In this document: positions 50,451 through 61,045 of the stretch, piece by piece
How positions within the stretch are numbered: position 1 is the first letter of the stretch
Layout: every line of letters starts with the position of its first letter
Notes under the pieces: generated by a model
Seen by the model: only the letters and a program-made list of their open reading frames with translations
Database searches by the model: none
Told to the model about the DNA's origin: nothing
NCBI GenBank assembly: GCA_964304625.1
Contig: OZ199839.1
Location: 11,284,001 to 11,348,000, forward strand
Length of the DNA: 64,000 bases
Source: Kudoa neothunni
Lineage: Eukaryota; Cnidaria
Direction: 5' to 3'
Position numbers and translations under genes: made by a program

Positions 50451-51899
50451 TATCTATATTAATGTATAATTCATAAAGGTAGAATTCCTTGAAAGACTTG
50501 AATTCCTCTCTTCTAATATTCAAAGAGCTGGCAATCTTGATCGACATGTAAATTCATTTTGAACTATTCCACGAATTTTTCACCTCAAAGTAGACTAGAA
50601 AATGTCTTTTTATTGAATTTGTCACCATGGCTACTAACATAGATGTTTTTCAGGACGTGGTCAATCCATTGGAACCTCGATACCACATGAGTTCGCTCAA
50701 GTAGATAGTTTATTTGGGAAGCAGCATCGTCGAAATTTCCTATTTACAATTATTAACATTATTTGTAGAATAGAAGAATGTGACATTAAGGAATCGAAAA
50801 AGAAGCCCATATTTTTGGTATTTAAGAATATGGATCCGTTAGGGAGGGATATCAAAATATTGTTCAAATATGGAGACGGTAAAGTTTTTGACATATCTTG
50901 TTGAAGCTAATTATAAATAAACGCATAAAAAATCCAAATCTATAGATTTACGTCAGGACATACTTACTCTACAAACTATACGAGTGATGGATCATATATG
51001 GCAAAAATCTGGTTATGATTTAAAGTAGTCGAATATCTGAGGTGAGAATTGAATGTGTATTAAACTTGGTGAATTAAGGTTAGTACCCTACAAAGTGTTA
51101 GCAAGTGGGACCAACACAGGCCTAATAGAAATAGTGGATAGCTCTTGTACATTGGGGAAGATTCAACTTAAAAAAGGTTTCAAGAAAAACACCATTTATG
51201 ATTGGATAATTGAATCGAAACCGGTCAAAATGCCTGCGGAAGCAGCTCTCGAAATGTTCAAATTATCCTGCACGGCCTATTCCATCGTTACACTAGTGTT
51301 GGGTATAGGAGACCGACACAATGACAACATAATGCTGAAGCAAAATGGCACATTATTTCACATCGATTTTGGTCATTTCTTAGGGAACTACAAGAGTTTT
51401 ATGGGTATACGACGAGAAAGAGTTCCCTTTTTGTTGACTACTGATTTCTTGTTTGCAGCCACAGTTGGTTCGGACGAAGTGTCGTCTACCAAGTTCAAGG
51501 GGTTATTCGTTGTTTAACTTAATCGGTTCGATGTGAGTGAATAATAATTCATAATGACGAAATAGGTTTCAGAAACTTTGCGAAGATGTGTACATGGCGA
51601 TCAGAAAATACGGCAATCACATAGTGACATTGTTTGCTCTGATGATCAACAGCAATCTGCCTGAATTGAACAAGCCTGACGATTTGAATTTTCTGATGAA
51701 CACATTATCTTTGGGCAAAGCAAAAAAGGAATCGATCTCCTTCTTTCGTGAGAAATTCAAAGAAGCCTACAACGGAAGATGGAGCACTTATCTGAATTTT
51801 TACGCCCATAACAAACGTATTGCAAGCACTCAAACTACCTCAAACAAGATATCTGATAAAATGATGGCCGACCTCAAAAACGATATTCTAGATATATGA
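43700..51899 (+). CDS. PIK3C: PI3K class IA catalytic subunit p110
   Basis: About 17 exons, roughly 1,010 residues, close to the usual p110 length. Domains in order: adaptor-binding domain from [20 protein letters not shown] (exon 43700-44262); Ras-binding domain (44310-44562, 44610-44831; [20 protein letters not shown]); C2 (44885-45402); helical domain (45737-50051; [20 protein letters not shown], then [10 protein letters not shown]); kinase domain from about 50095 ([35 protein letters not shown]) to the end. Catalytic parts are intact: the IIFK-type lysine in [22 protein letters not shown] and [10 protein letters not shown]. Most introns are 43-137 nt; one of 3.9 kb (46127-50011) holds a hAT element. 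The 45403-45736 junction is uncertain. The protein makes PI(3,4,5)P3 at the membrane with the upstream p85-like subunit. The C-terminus resembles p110 beta/delta. Confidence 0.93.
47323..49851. mobile_element. hAT-type DNA transposon remnant inside a PI3K intron
   Basis: The ends are CAGTGGTGCACAAACTTTTG on the left and, on the minus strand at the right, CAGTGGTGCACAAACTCC. This is the classic hAT terminus. The flanking octamers ATCTCAAT (47315-47322) and ATCTAAGT (49852-49859) agree at 6 of 8 positions, as expected for a decayed 8-bp target duplication. Length is 2.5 kb. I see no intact transposase frame, so it is non-autonomous or heavily decayed. It accounts for most of the one long intron in the gene. 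Confidence 0.82.
50417..50447 (+). repeat. AT dinucleotide microsatellite
   Basis: About 15 uninterrupted TA units in a 137-nt intron of the p110 gene (50342-50478). A second TA-rich run lies at 56353-56388. Confidence 0.9.
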
Positions 51900-52125
51900 T
51901 CGCTTCTGACGTAAACATTAAAAATGAATGAATATCCACATACAAGTTGGAATAGTTAAATTTTACTAAATTTCTTTGAATAATGTTTTTAACGCTGTCT
52001 TGTCTACATTGATGGTGTCAACGCAGCATTAATCATTAATGGCGCCGTAAAACATAACGCGATATTTCAATCCACAAATTAAAAAAAATAACAATCATTA
52101 ACAATGAGAAAAATATATAGGAAAT

Positions 52126-52594
52126 TTAGGCGGAAAGAGTAGCCAAAAAACTGTCAACTTTATCAGCATTCTGTTTCAACGACTCAGTACGAAAAACCAT
52201 TTCAGCAGTGGAATCTTTCAGTTTCGACATCGATGTAAGCACATTGTAAAATAGGTTTTTAAGGGAGTTTTTCATCAACTCCATACAATATTTATTCCAA
52301 TTGATGAATGCTTCTGGGAGATTCCCTAAATTAGATTAAAACACGTTGATATTTAATCTAGATTTTCTAAATTATTGGATCTTTCGTTTACATGCTTTCG
52401 AATCTTTGGGGCTCTCATTAAAATCTTCATCTAATGGATAGTAAAAAAGAACTAAAAATAATAATCACGTGCACTAATGGCTGCCTCTCCTATTATATCG
52501 ACTGCGACGTCGTCTAGAAGGCTTTTACTCCTATAATAAGTGGCACTGAGACTATTTTTCCATTAATGACTATATACGTTCGATGCTCATCCAT
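52126..52594 (-). CDS. small coiled-coil protein, unrecognised
   Basis: Four exons on the minus strand join in phase with GT-AG introns of 32, 38 and 66 nt: 52594-52578, 52545-52469, 52430-52392 and 52325-52126. The product of about 110 residues starts MDEHRTATYYRSKSLLDDVA, continues VDIIGEAAISAHEDFNES and AFINWNKYCMELMKNSLKNL, and ends with a helical segment (KLKDSTAEMVFRTESLKQNA) before DKVDSFLATLSA. Clean splicing argues that it is real. Heptad-like C-terminal helices suggest a subunit of a small helical complex; I cannot name the family. It converges on the p110 gene, 226 bp from its stop. Confidence 0.5.
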
Positions 52595-53327
52595 AGCTGC
52601 TTAAAATTAAATACAAAACTCGCGCATCACATCTAACTCTTGATAGATACGTTAAAAAAAAGAACACATTCCGAATTTATGAATAAAATAATCAGAGCAC
52701 TTCCATTAGAAAAAGTTTTAATTTCGAGTGGAGGATTTTTTTAATTTTTATAATTTGATAATTAATGCAAATCCCAATAGTTAGTCGGCTTATCGTCCAC
52801 ATTATAATATCAAAGCTCCGATTTATTTATAAAAGCAGTTTATCTCTACCAATATTAATCTGTGTAAAGCAATGATTATTTATAATTTAATAATTGTATA
52901 TTTTTATGTTACTATTTTTATTGTGTGCTCATTGGGGTTTTTATCATGGCGTTAAAATTTTTGTAGTTTTAGAATCGATATGGTAATTTATAGAGTTATA
53001 CGCTCTAATTCCTGTAAAAATAAACAATAATTAGTTGAATATGTTAAAATATTCGTAATTTATTTTTTATCGACTTTAAAAAATTTATTACACTTTTTTA
53101 ATCCTGATACGAACAATATCGTTAAACATGATTATTTAATAATATTTAATTCCTTTCATTCTTCTTGTGTGATTTAATTTATTTTTTACTTAAATCAAGA
53201 TAAGTTAACTCTTGATATTCCATAACTTGTTGGGGCCAGGGAAATTTACACAATACCTGTACGTGTGCACACAATAAAAATAATTATTTATTTGAAAATA
53301 TTTGTTAATTTTGTGAGGTTTCCTCAT
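52595..53327. other. gene-free AT-rich stretch
   Basis: No exon or RNA gene is visible. The left edge should hold the promoter of the minus-strand gene ending at 52594. Confidence 0.35.
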
Positions 53328-53871
53328 TCTTTGATTCTTTGCTTATTTGATTCTTTGCTTATTTGATTCTTTGCTTATTTGATTATTTGCTTATTTGATT
53401 ATTTGCTTATTTGATTATTTGCTTATTTGATTATTTGCTTATTTGATTATTTGCTTATTTGATTATTTGCTTATTTGATTATTTGATTATTTGCTTATTT
53501 GATTATTTGCTTATTTGATTATTTGCTTATTTGATTATTTGCTTATTTGATTATTTGCTTATTTGATTATTTGCTTATTTGATTATTTGCTTATTTGATT
53601 ATTTGCTTATTTGATTATTTGCTTATTTGATTATTTGCTTATTTGATTATTTGCTTATTTGATTATTTGCTTATTTGATTATTTGCTTATTTGATTATTT
53701 GATTATTTGCTTATTTGATTATTTGCTTATTTGCTTATTTGCTTATTTGATTCTTTGCTTATTTGATTCTTTGCTTATTTGATTATTTGATTATTTGATT
53801 CTTTGCTTATTTGATTCTTTGCTTATTTGATTATTTGATTCTTTGCTTATTTGATTATTTGCTTATTTGAT
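53328..53871 (+). repeat. minisatellite of 16-bp units (two 8-bp half units)
   Basis: About 34 units of TTTGATTATTTGCTTA, built from the 8-mers TTTGATTA and TTTGCTTA. Edge units carry TTTGATTC, and a few half-unit slips are present. Divergent units sit at both edges and near-identical units in the middle, the usual pattern for unequal exchange or slippage. Confidence 0.95.
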
Positions 53872-54382
53872 GTAATGAGTAACTATGAGGATTATAACAG
53901 AACTTACATATGTGCAATCAACATCAGAACAATATGGCATCACCACCGTTAAGCTATAACTCGAGGGTTTGAACCTTATCCGCAATTATTCATTACATTA
54001 TAGTGCTTGTGTATTTTAATTTTATGTTCAATATTTCTCTGAAAAGGAGTCATTTGCGGCATTTATTTTAAAGCATTTTGAAGATTAAAATGAACAAATA
54101 GTGTTGAGCAGTAATGGGAGCATCAATTTTCTCATCTTATATAAAATGTAAATATCAAAAAAAAGGTTTCCAATTTCATATATTATTATTTCCTATCTTA
54201 TCGAAATACAGTTATCCAAAAATAGGCTAAATTATAACGAATTACGCAGCATCGATAATTTACTGTAATTGTTCCATGAGTTGGATAAATTTTACGTTTT
54301 ATTCCAATTTTTAATAAATTTACTAATAAAATTTTTATTTTTAACTAGAATTTATTTCAACCTATTAAGATTGTATATTTAA

Positions 54383-55957
54383 CCCTCCGAGCAGCTCCTA
54401 ACTGATTATATACATCTGACGTCTTTCGGTTTGAAAAAGACCCCAAGACCAAATTCCGTATAATTAACCAATCTCATTCCCATTCATATTTTAAACAATT
54501 ACATGATATTTTAAATATTAATTAAATTTCATTTTATATTAAAATATACAAAATTATATATCGCAAGATTAATTGTAATTGTTCGAATGCATATTTTGAC
54601 TCAATCTTGGCCGTGTAAATCGTTATTAAGTTTGTTGAATGCAATATTCCAAGTAAAAATGCTATATAAAACGTAATAAATTTATATTGATCGAAGTTTT
54701 AATAAAAATTAGTTTTTTCACCTTTTAAGTGATATAAGGACTTTCTATCCTCAGAAATATATTTAGTTATCACTCTATTTGAGTATTTATAAAATATAAA
54801 ATTTATATATTTTTTTTGATGAAATTTTTTGGTAGTTATTCTTTATATTTAGACACATCATCTACCGTTAGGCGATTCATTTTTTAATAGTTTAAAGCTT
54901 TGATTAAATATTGTTAAAGAAAACCAAAATTAAAAACAGAAAATAATGAATCAATGGATTCTACTATCTAATATCTAGTGTTGTTGTCACATCGTGGACA
55001 AACTTTAATAAATGTGCTATAGGGCACATTATTTTAACCTTAATCTCCTTTCATCGCTTGCATCAAAATCGTCTAAGTAGAGGTGGAGGGAGCGTTTGAT
55101 TTTTGTATATTCCTTCAGTGGCATAACTTATCTAAAAATCTCAACAGCCCGTATCTAACATCCAGAATCTTTCGAGAAATTCTGTTTTCGTTTTAAAAAT
55201 TGACATGTATTTCTGTATGCTGAGATATGCACGACAACCATTCAAATCGACATCACCATAAGAAAAATCATAATGATAACAGCCAAATTTATTGACCATC
55301 GGATAATTGTAGATAACAATTGATCAGTGAAGAATAAGTTAAAACAATCTTTAACGTTTTATATTGTTGAGGATTGTAGGTAGTTACACAAGGATTTGGA
55401 TTTAAAATGTTTTTACTTCGTATCGGTTTTTCTAGGAGGAATCTTGCCCCGTATGTTATTATCTTAGTGAGTGAGAAGGTATATTAATATAGTTCCAACA
55501 TTGTTAGAATCGGATGGAAATAATTGCTTTTAAATTAATTCATCAATTGCAATTATGATGGAAGAATCTTCAGTGTAACCATTTTAGCTAGACAACAATT
55601 CACAACTCAAAGTTGCTACATGATCGTCCATGTTTGCAAAGGCATATTAGCGGTTTTATGCCATTACTTTTATTTAAAAATAACTAAATCTAAAATGAGG
55701 TTCTAAAAAATAAATTATTCCACAGTTTGTATGAAAAAAAATTTGGGGTATTTTTTGACCCCAAAAGCACCAGGTGAAATATTTGAGAAACAACCTATTC
55801 CTTTCTGTTTAAAGAAAGGTTAACATTGTCTTTCAAAACAATTGATTATTGTAAAAGAATAGGTAGGATATATAGATAAATGAAGTAAGATATGAGGGAG
55901 AAAATAACTGATTAAACCACGATTGGAGTCGAAAACGACCCCAAGATGCTCGGAGGG
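54383..55957. mobile_element. piggyBac-type non-autonomous element with TTAA flanks
   Basis: Perfect TTAA target sites flank both ends (54379-54382 and 55958-55961). The termini are CCCTCCGAGCAGC on the left and CCCTCCGAGCATC on the minus strand at the right. Subterminal AAAGACCCCAAG and ACGACCCCAAG motifs also match. Near 55745-55778 it contains the right end of the element type seen at 34186-34911, so a second element has inserted or recombined here. No transposase is visible. Confidence 0.75.
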
Positions 55958-56865
55958 TTAAACATGAATCTTGATAACATTAGTTCTTAAAGTGTGAAGC
56001 GAATATTTGTTGATAAGTTGTAATTATTTTTTTGGCATTTCCCTGTCATTATTAATTTATAAATTGCGTTAGTTCACCATTGTTATATTTTATGGAGTGT
56101 CTTTTTTAATATGTAGGTGGCAAGAAATTTTTAATTGATTATGCTGCGAGATAATAGAAATAAGAAGTTTTATGTAATAGAGTCGATGTAACGCATGAGT
56201 ATTATGTATAATTACATTATTTTTTGTGACATTGAATTTCGAGGGTATCATTTCGTAACAGACAACAAATAAATGTGTCTAATTGCAATCCATTTGCACA
56301 TGTGCGTAATTGATTAATCAATTTTTGTAAGATGTTTCCCTCTTATTCATACTTATATATATATATATATACATATGTATATATATGTGGGAAATTTATA
56401 ATTAAATAATAGAATTAATTTTTTTTTTTGGAAATAAAGAAATGGCTGAAATTATTATATTTTTTATTGTATTTTACCAACAAAATGACACAGTAAGTCA
56501 TTATGAACGAAAAGTTCATCCAAAATGTAGAATATTGAAAATTTCTCTATATTCATAACTCATTTTCAGTTGTATTTTCACTTAACTAAGGTAATATACC
56601 TAATTTTAGTATTACAAATTTTTCAGTTAACATCCTGTTATAATAAAGGAGATTATTGAGCGTTATTTGATCAATCGTTTTCTAAATTAGACTTTAAGAG
56701 TGATTTTAAATTAGAAAAGTACAAATAACTAATAAAAGAATTCTTATTAGGGCTTAAACATGTAAGTAAGGACTAGGAACAAATTTTATTTTTACAAATT
56801 GTTTTTTTAAACAAACTAAGCCTAATTATTTTGAAACCAGCCGTAATTTATATCGTTGGATTATA
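55958..56865. other. gene-free stretch between two transposons
   Basis: AT-rich, with a TA microsatellite at 56353-56388. No gene is seen. Confidence 0.4.
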
Positions 56866-57121
56866 GGGTTTTCCGAGCTTTAACAACACTGTGTCAAGCA
56901 TTAGCAACATTGTGTCAAGCTTTAACAACACGTGTCTAAATTTGGAATCTAATTAAGTAGAGAATTCATATTTATAATTCAGAAAATATCAAATGAGTGG
57001 TAATTATGTATAACATAGTTGATTTGTATAATATTTATGAAATAAATAAGATACCAGTAACGATTCTCAAATTACAGCCCCCAAAAAAACGAGACGGACA
57101 ATCTCAAATGTCACAAGGTCA

Positions 57122-58089
57122 ATGATTATTAACCAATGTGAAAAAAAATATAGCAACTCTATAATTGCAGAAAACGTCGGTGTACATCGATGCACCGTTG
57201 CTTCAATTGTAAAAGCCTACCTAGTTGACGGAAAGGTAGAATCTTTAAAGCGGGGTGGCGATTATTCCACAAAGCTAACTGATGAACAAAAGTTGTTTAT
57301 TAGAAATTGGGTGGACGAAGACGCAACAATTACTCTCAAAGCCCTTCGCCTGAAATTAATTGACGAATGTGGAGTAAGCGTAAGTGCAAGCACTATTAAC
57401 AGATGCTTGAAACAATTCCACTATTCGTTAAAAATAGTTACAATTGTCCCCGAGCGAAGGAATTGTGAGAATACTTTAGAACAGCGCCTGGTGTATGCTC
57501 AAAACTTTAACTCAAAAATTCTTGAGATTGAAGATAAAAATTTTATTTTTATCGATGAAGTTGGGTTCAGCGTATCTACGCGAACTAGAAAAGGTCGTTC
57601 CCTTGCTGGTACATCAGCTTACGTTCCTGTTGGAGGCGTTAGAACAAGGAACATATCCGTTATAGCCTCAATGAGTAAATACGGTATGGTATTTTATAAA
57701 GTTAATCGGCGACCAGTGAATGGAGAGGATTTTAAGGAATATCTTATTGAGCTAGTAGATTTTTGTCACTCGATCGAAATAGATAATCCATGCTTCATAT
57801 TGGACAACGCGAGAATTCATCATTATCGTGGACTTACAGATGTGCTGAACTCTATGCAATTGATATTGATGTACCTGCCTCCATATTCGCCATTTTTGAA
57901 CCCGATCGAAATGTGTTCAGTAAATGGAAGAACCATGTTATACGGGGCTCAGCAAGGGATGAACCTGATCTTTTAAACCTAATAGATGATGGGTTTAAAA
58001 TTATCACTCCTGACGATTGTTCCGGATACTATCGAAAGATGCTTCGATATGTTTCCAGATGTCTCAACAGAGAAATTATTATGGAATAA
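57122..58089 (+). pseudogene. DD34E Tc1/mariner (IS630-like) transposase with one frameshift
   Basis: A helix-turn-helix region (KYSNSIIAENVGVHRCTVAS) is followed by a second helical DNA-binding segment and the DDE core. Catalytic aspartates are in FIFIDEVGFS and CFILDNARIH. The glutamate follows 34 residues after the second aspartate, in YSPFLNPIE. Just after that glutamate the frame changes: the C-terminal continuation NVFSKWKNHVIRGSARDEPD ... LNREIIME is in the next frame, ending at 58089. One missing base near 57910 explains it. Otherwise the coding region is full length (about 320 residues), so the insertion is young. The ATG at 57122 is the first in frame; upstream sequence is open and basic (KKTRRT) and could be part of a longer start. 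Confidence 0.88.
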
Positions 58090-58350
58090 ATATAAATTTT
58101 ATCATCTTTAAGAAGATTATATATTATATCCTCCCAATTTGACATTATTATTTTATACGCGCATCAAAACTGCGGAATTTGTAATTAATCTTGAGTTACA
58201 TCTAGTGCTGTGTTAATTTAGTAAAGTTTATTTCATTTAAGCTTAATCACGTTTATCGTTGTGTATAAAAATTTTGTTTTTAATCTCGACTTGTTAAAAA
58301 AGTTCAAATTATTTCTTTTATTAGTTAATGCAGCAAACCCTGGAATCGTG

Positions 58351-58697
58351 TTGTTAAAGCTTGACACAATGTTGTTAAAGCTTGACACAATGTTGTTAAA
58401 GCTTGACACAATGTTGTTAAAGCTTGACACAATGTTGTTAAAGCTTGACACAATGTTGTTAAAGCTTGACACAATGTTGTTAAAGCTTGACACAATGTTG
58501 TTAAAGCTTGACACAATGTTGCTAATGCTTGACACAATGTTGTTAATGCTTGACACAATGTTGCTAATGCTTGACACAATGTTGCTAATGCTTGACACAA
58601 TGTTGCTAATGCTTGACACAATGTTGCTAATGCTTGACACAATGTTGCTAATGCTTGACACAATGTTGCTAATGCTTGACACAATGTTGTTAAAGCT
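58351..58697 (+). repeat. 21-bp tandem array forming the right TIR of the mariner element
   Basis: About 17 units. The inner block of eight has TTGTTAAAGCTTGACACAATG. The outer block of about eight has TTGCTAATGC in the same position, with one mixed unit, and the outermost unit runs into the terminal CTCGG. Because 21 is a multiple of three, the array is open in several frames on both strands; this does not imply coding. Confidence 0.93.
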
Positions 58698-58710
58698 CGG
58701 AAAACCCTAT

Positions 58711-59377
58711 AATTTTCAACTTCGATAGCTTGTTAGTTTATTTAACAACTTTTATTGTTTCTAAAGACATCCCATTACAAAGGGTTACGAGAAAGCCGGA
58801 GTTAACTGAAGTTCTCCATTATGTATTCAAAAACTGACTTCATAAGCTGTGTGGGATCGAACTAAATCTCATTATACCTAGAGGATTAAAATAAACATTA
58901 CATTCTTCTGAACGTAATCAACGAATTAGGGGCCAATTTAAACCAAGAGTCTGTGTCATTTTTACGTTCCTAAAAGGATTGCAAATGAGAGATTTGCTAC
59001 TGTATATAATAGATGTAGATGCAGGTCGATAACGCTAATCTCTCATAAAATTGAGATTATCATATCAAATTGGAAATTTTGAGTAATTGATGCAATTTTC
59101 ATCTGTCCAATAGTTTTGAGATTAATAATTATTAGCAACTTGCTTTTTTGAACCCACATACACATAGAAACGCGGCAAAACACAGATGCATATGATCTGT
59201 TTTGAACAGTATAATGAAATCAATTTTATTGGAAAATTTAGGTATAGTTTCTAATTTATTTGAATAAAAATGAAAAAATGTTGAACTTAAAATATCATTA
59301 AGAAAATCTAATTATTTTTCCTACATCTTCACGTCTGGTTTTGTTACACATGCGCCCCAATCGAATACGAAGACTGA
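58711..59377. other. gene-free stretch
   Basis: No coding exon or repeat could be supported between the mariner element and the small gene at 59378. Confidence 0.35.
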
Positions 59378-59771
59378 ATGGATTGCAAACTAAAAAATAT
59401 TTCGGAAGAAGTGGAAGACGAATGGGATCATATTTCTGAGAAACTTGAAAACGTCCGAGAAATCGACCGGAAACTTTCTAAGCTTTACAGTTATCAAGTA
59501 TAAATTGAAGCTGTGTTATACCATATTAATTCATTAATAGTGTAGGAATGATAACTCTGAAGTATCTTCTGATCTCTATGAATCCAGTAGAAGAAATTTG
59601 GAGTCTTTTGCAAATTGTTTTATTAACCGAAAAGTATCCGATTAGCAGAGATTTTTGTTTCCACTCGAATTATAGAAAAACAGAGAATTATACAATAAAA
59701 GAACTGCCACATTTATGGACAAATATTCTGAATTTCGGGATTCTAGAGTTTTTCTCAAAGTAAATGATTAA
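59378..59771 (+). CDS. small coiled-coil protein, unrecognised
   Basis: Three exons join in phase with GT-AG introns of about 43 and 42 nt: 59378-59497, 59541-59633 and 59676-59771. The product of about 102 residues reads MDCKLKNISEEVEDEWDHIS, EKLENVREIDRKLSKLYSYQ, then NDNSEVSSDLYESSRRNLES and RTATFMDKYSEFRDSRVFLK, ending VND. It is highly charged with a heptad-like N-terminal helix, consistent with a coiled-coil subunit. I do not recognise the family. Consistent intron size and phase are the main evidence. Confidence 0.5.
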
Positions 59772-61045
59772 ACAATATTTTTTCGTCGGTTGTGCAAGCA
59801 GGTGATTATTGGCGCTTAAAATTATAATCCATCGTGCCCAATTTAAGCTCAAAGGATTAATTTAAGAGGTGGCTGTTATATTGACACAGTAAATAATATT
59901 CAGATGACACTAGTTTTGACTATGTTTAATTATTTCTGGTTCACCACTTCGCTCTCAAGATATTTAAATAATTATATACAATAGATTCTACAAAATCAAA
60001 TTTGTATATAACTTGTACGAAAGATTTGACGAACTTAAAATCTGTTATCTCGCAGGCGTACGTGCCGTTTGGGATAAAAATTTACCTTGCAAATAGCCTC
60101 TGTCTATTACAAAATCACACTTGGAGTAATAAACAATATTTGAGGTTTCTCGTCTACAAAAAATAGTATTTATTAAAAAATAAGATATTTTTAATTATTT
60201 AGTTGTTATATATATATATCAATGCGCCTCCCAAATCGATTTTAAAATCCGTTTTCGGCTTTTTAACCCCGCAATTCTCAATATTATTGTACCAAAGATT
60301 CTTAACTCGAACTGAGCCTAATCGATTCTAAAATATGAGCGTCGAAATATTAACTTTATCATTTCGATGAATTATAAAGCATATGAGGAATTTTTACATT
60401 AAATGTATTTACCAGTAAATATTTAAATCGTAATGTTTTTCTTTTCGTTTGTAAAAATCATTAATTCTACCTTTAAAAATAAAAGTTTCTTATTAAATAT
60501 TCTTTTAAAAATTTGTGTGCTTGAATTTTTTAACGGGTTAATATCACCATTTTCGAAGCGAATAAGAGAATTTAAGCGTTTACTGTCAGCTGATGCCTAA
60601 TTCAGTGAAAACCCAGGTTTATTGTTACCTTCCTGTAAGAATACACTAAATATTGACTTTCTAAGTAATAACCTTTAGTATTAGTTGATAATCATTATTT
60701 TTGTTTTATAATATATTTAAAATGATATATTGTAATTTATCGAATGAAATAATAATCTTTTGAATTATTTGGGCATATTTAATAATTTTTTATTATATTA
60801 ATCAATAATATAATAATAGAGAAAAAATAGAAATATTATATAATCAGTGTTATTGAATATTGTTTTAATTTTTAAAATAATTTGTCCATTAAATAGTTAA
60901 TTTTAAAATAATAAATCGACTTTTAGTATCTCTTACATTCTATAATGGAAATGGCCAGTATATTTTTTCCAAGAAGAAATTTTCTCCAGTGGCTAATTAA
61001 TAGCGCTAATAATCACTTTCTTCTTAATATTTGTTTTAATTAATA
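59772..61045. other. gene-poor stretch; may hold the METTL14 first exon
   Basis: AT-rich. The N-terminal exon of METTL14 should lie here, but I cannot identify it. An ATG at about 60945 (MEMASIFFPRRNFLQ) is a weak candidate. Confidence 0.3.

Larger units (their letters stand above)
56866..58708 (+). mobile_element. Tc1/mariner-superfamily element with asymmetric tandem-repeat TIRs
   Basis: Flanked by TA on both sides. The outer ends are GGGTTTTCCGAGCTTTAAC (left) and its inverse, GTTAAAGCTCGGAAAACCC (right). The terminal repeats are built from a 21-bp unit (GTTGTTAAAGCTTGACACAAT and a GTTGCTAATGC variant). The left side has about three units, the right side about 17. The order of variants from the outer end inward is the same on both sides (AAAGC type, AATGC type, AAAGC type), so the right TIR has expanded by tandem duplication. 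One DD34E transposase gene lies inside. Confidence 0.88.

Noticed and set aside
53328-53871. Regularly spaced repeats that might suggest a CRISPR array.
   Set aside because: Units are directly abutting 16-bp repeats with no unique spacers, in a eukaryotic nuclear context.
58233-58728. Long open frames on both strands through the 21-bp array (repeating MLLKLDT and similar).
   Set aside because: The unit length is a multiple of three, so several frames stay open by construction. The array is the transposon terminal repeat, not a protein gene or a CRISPR array.
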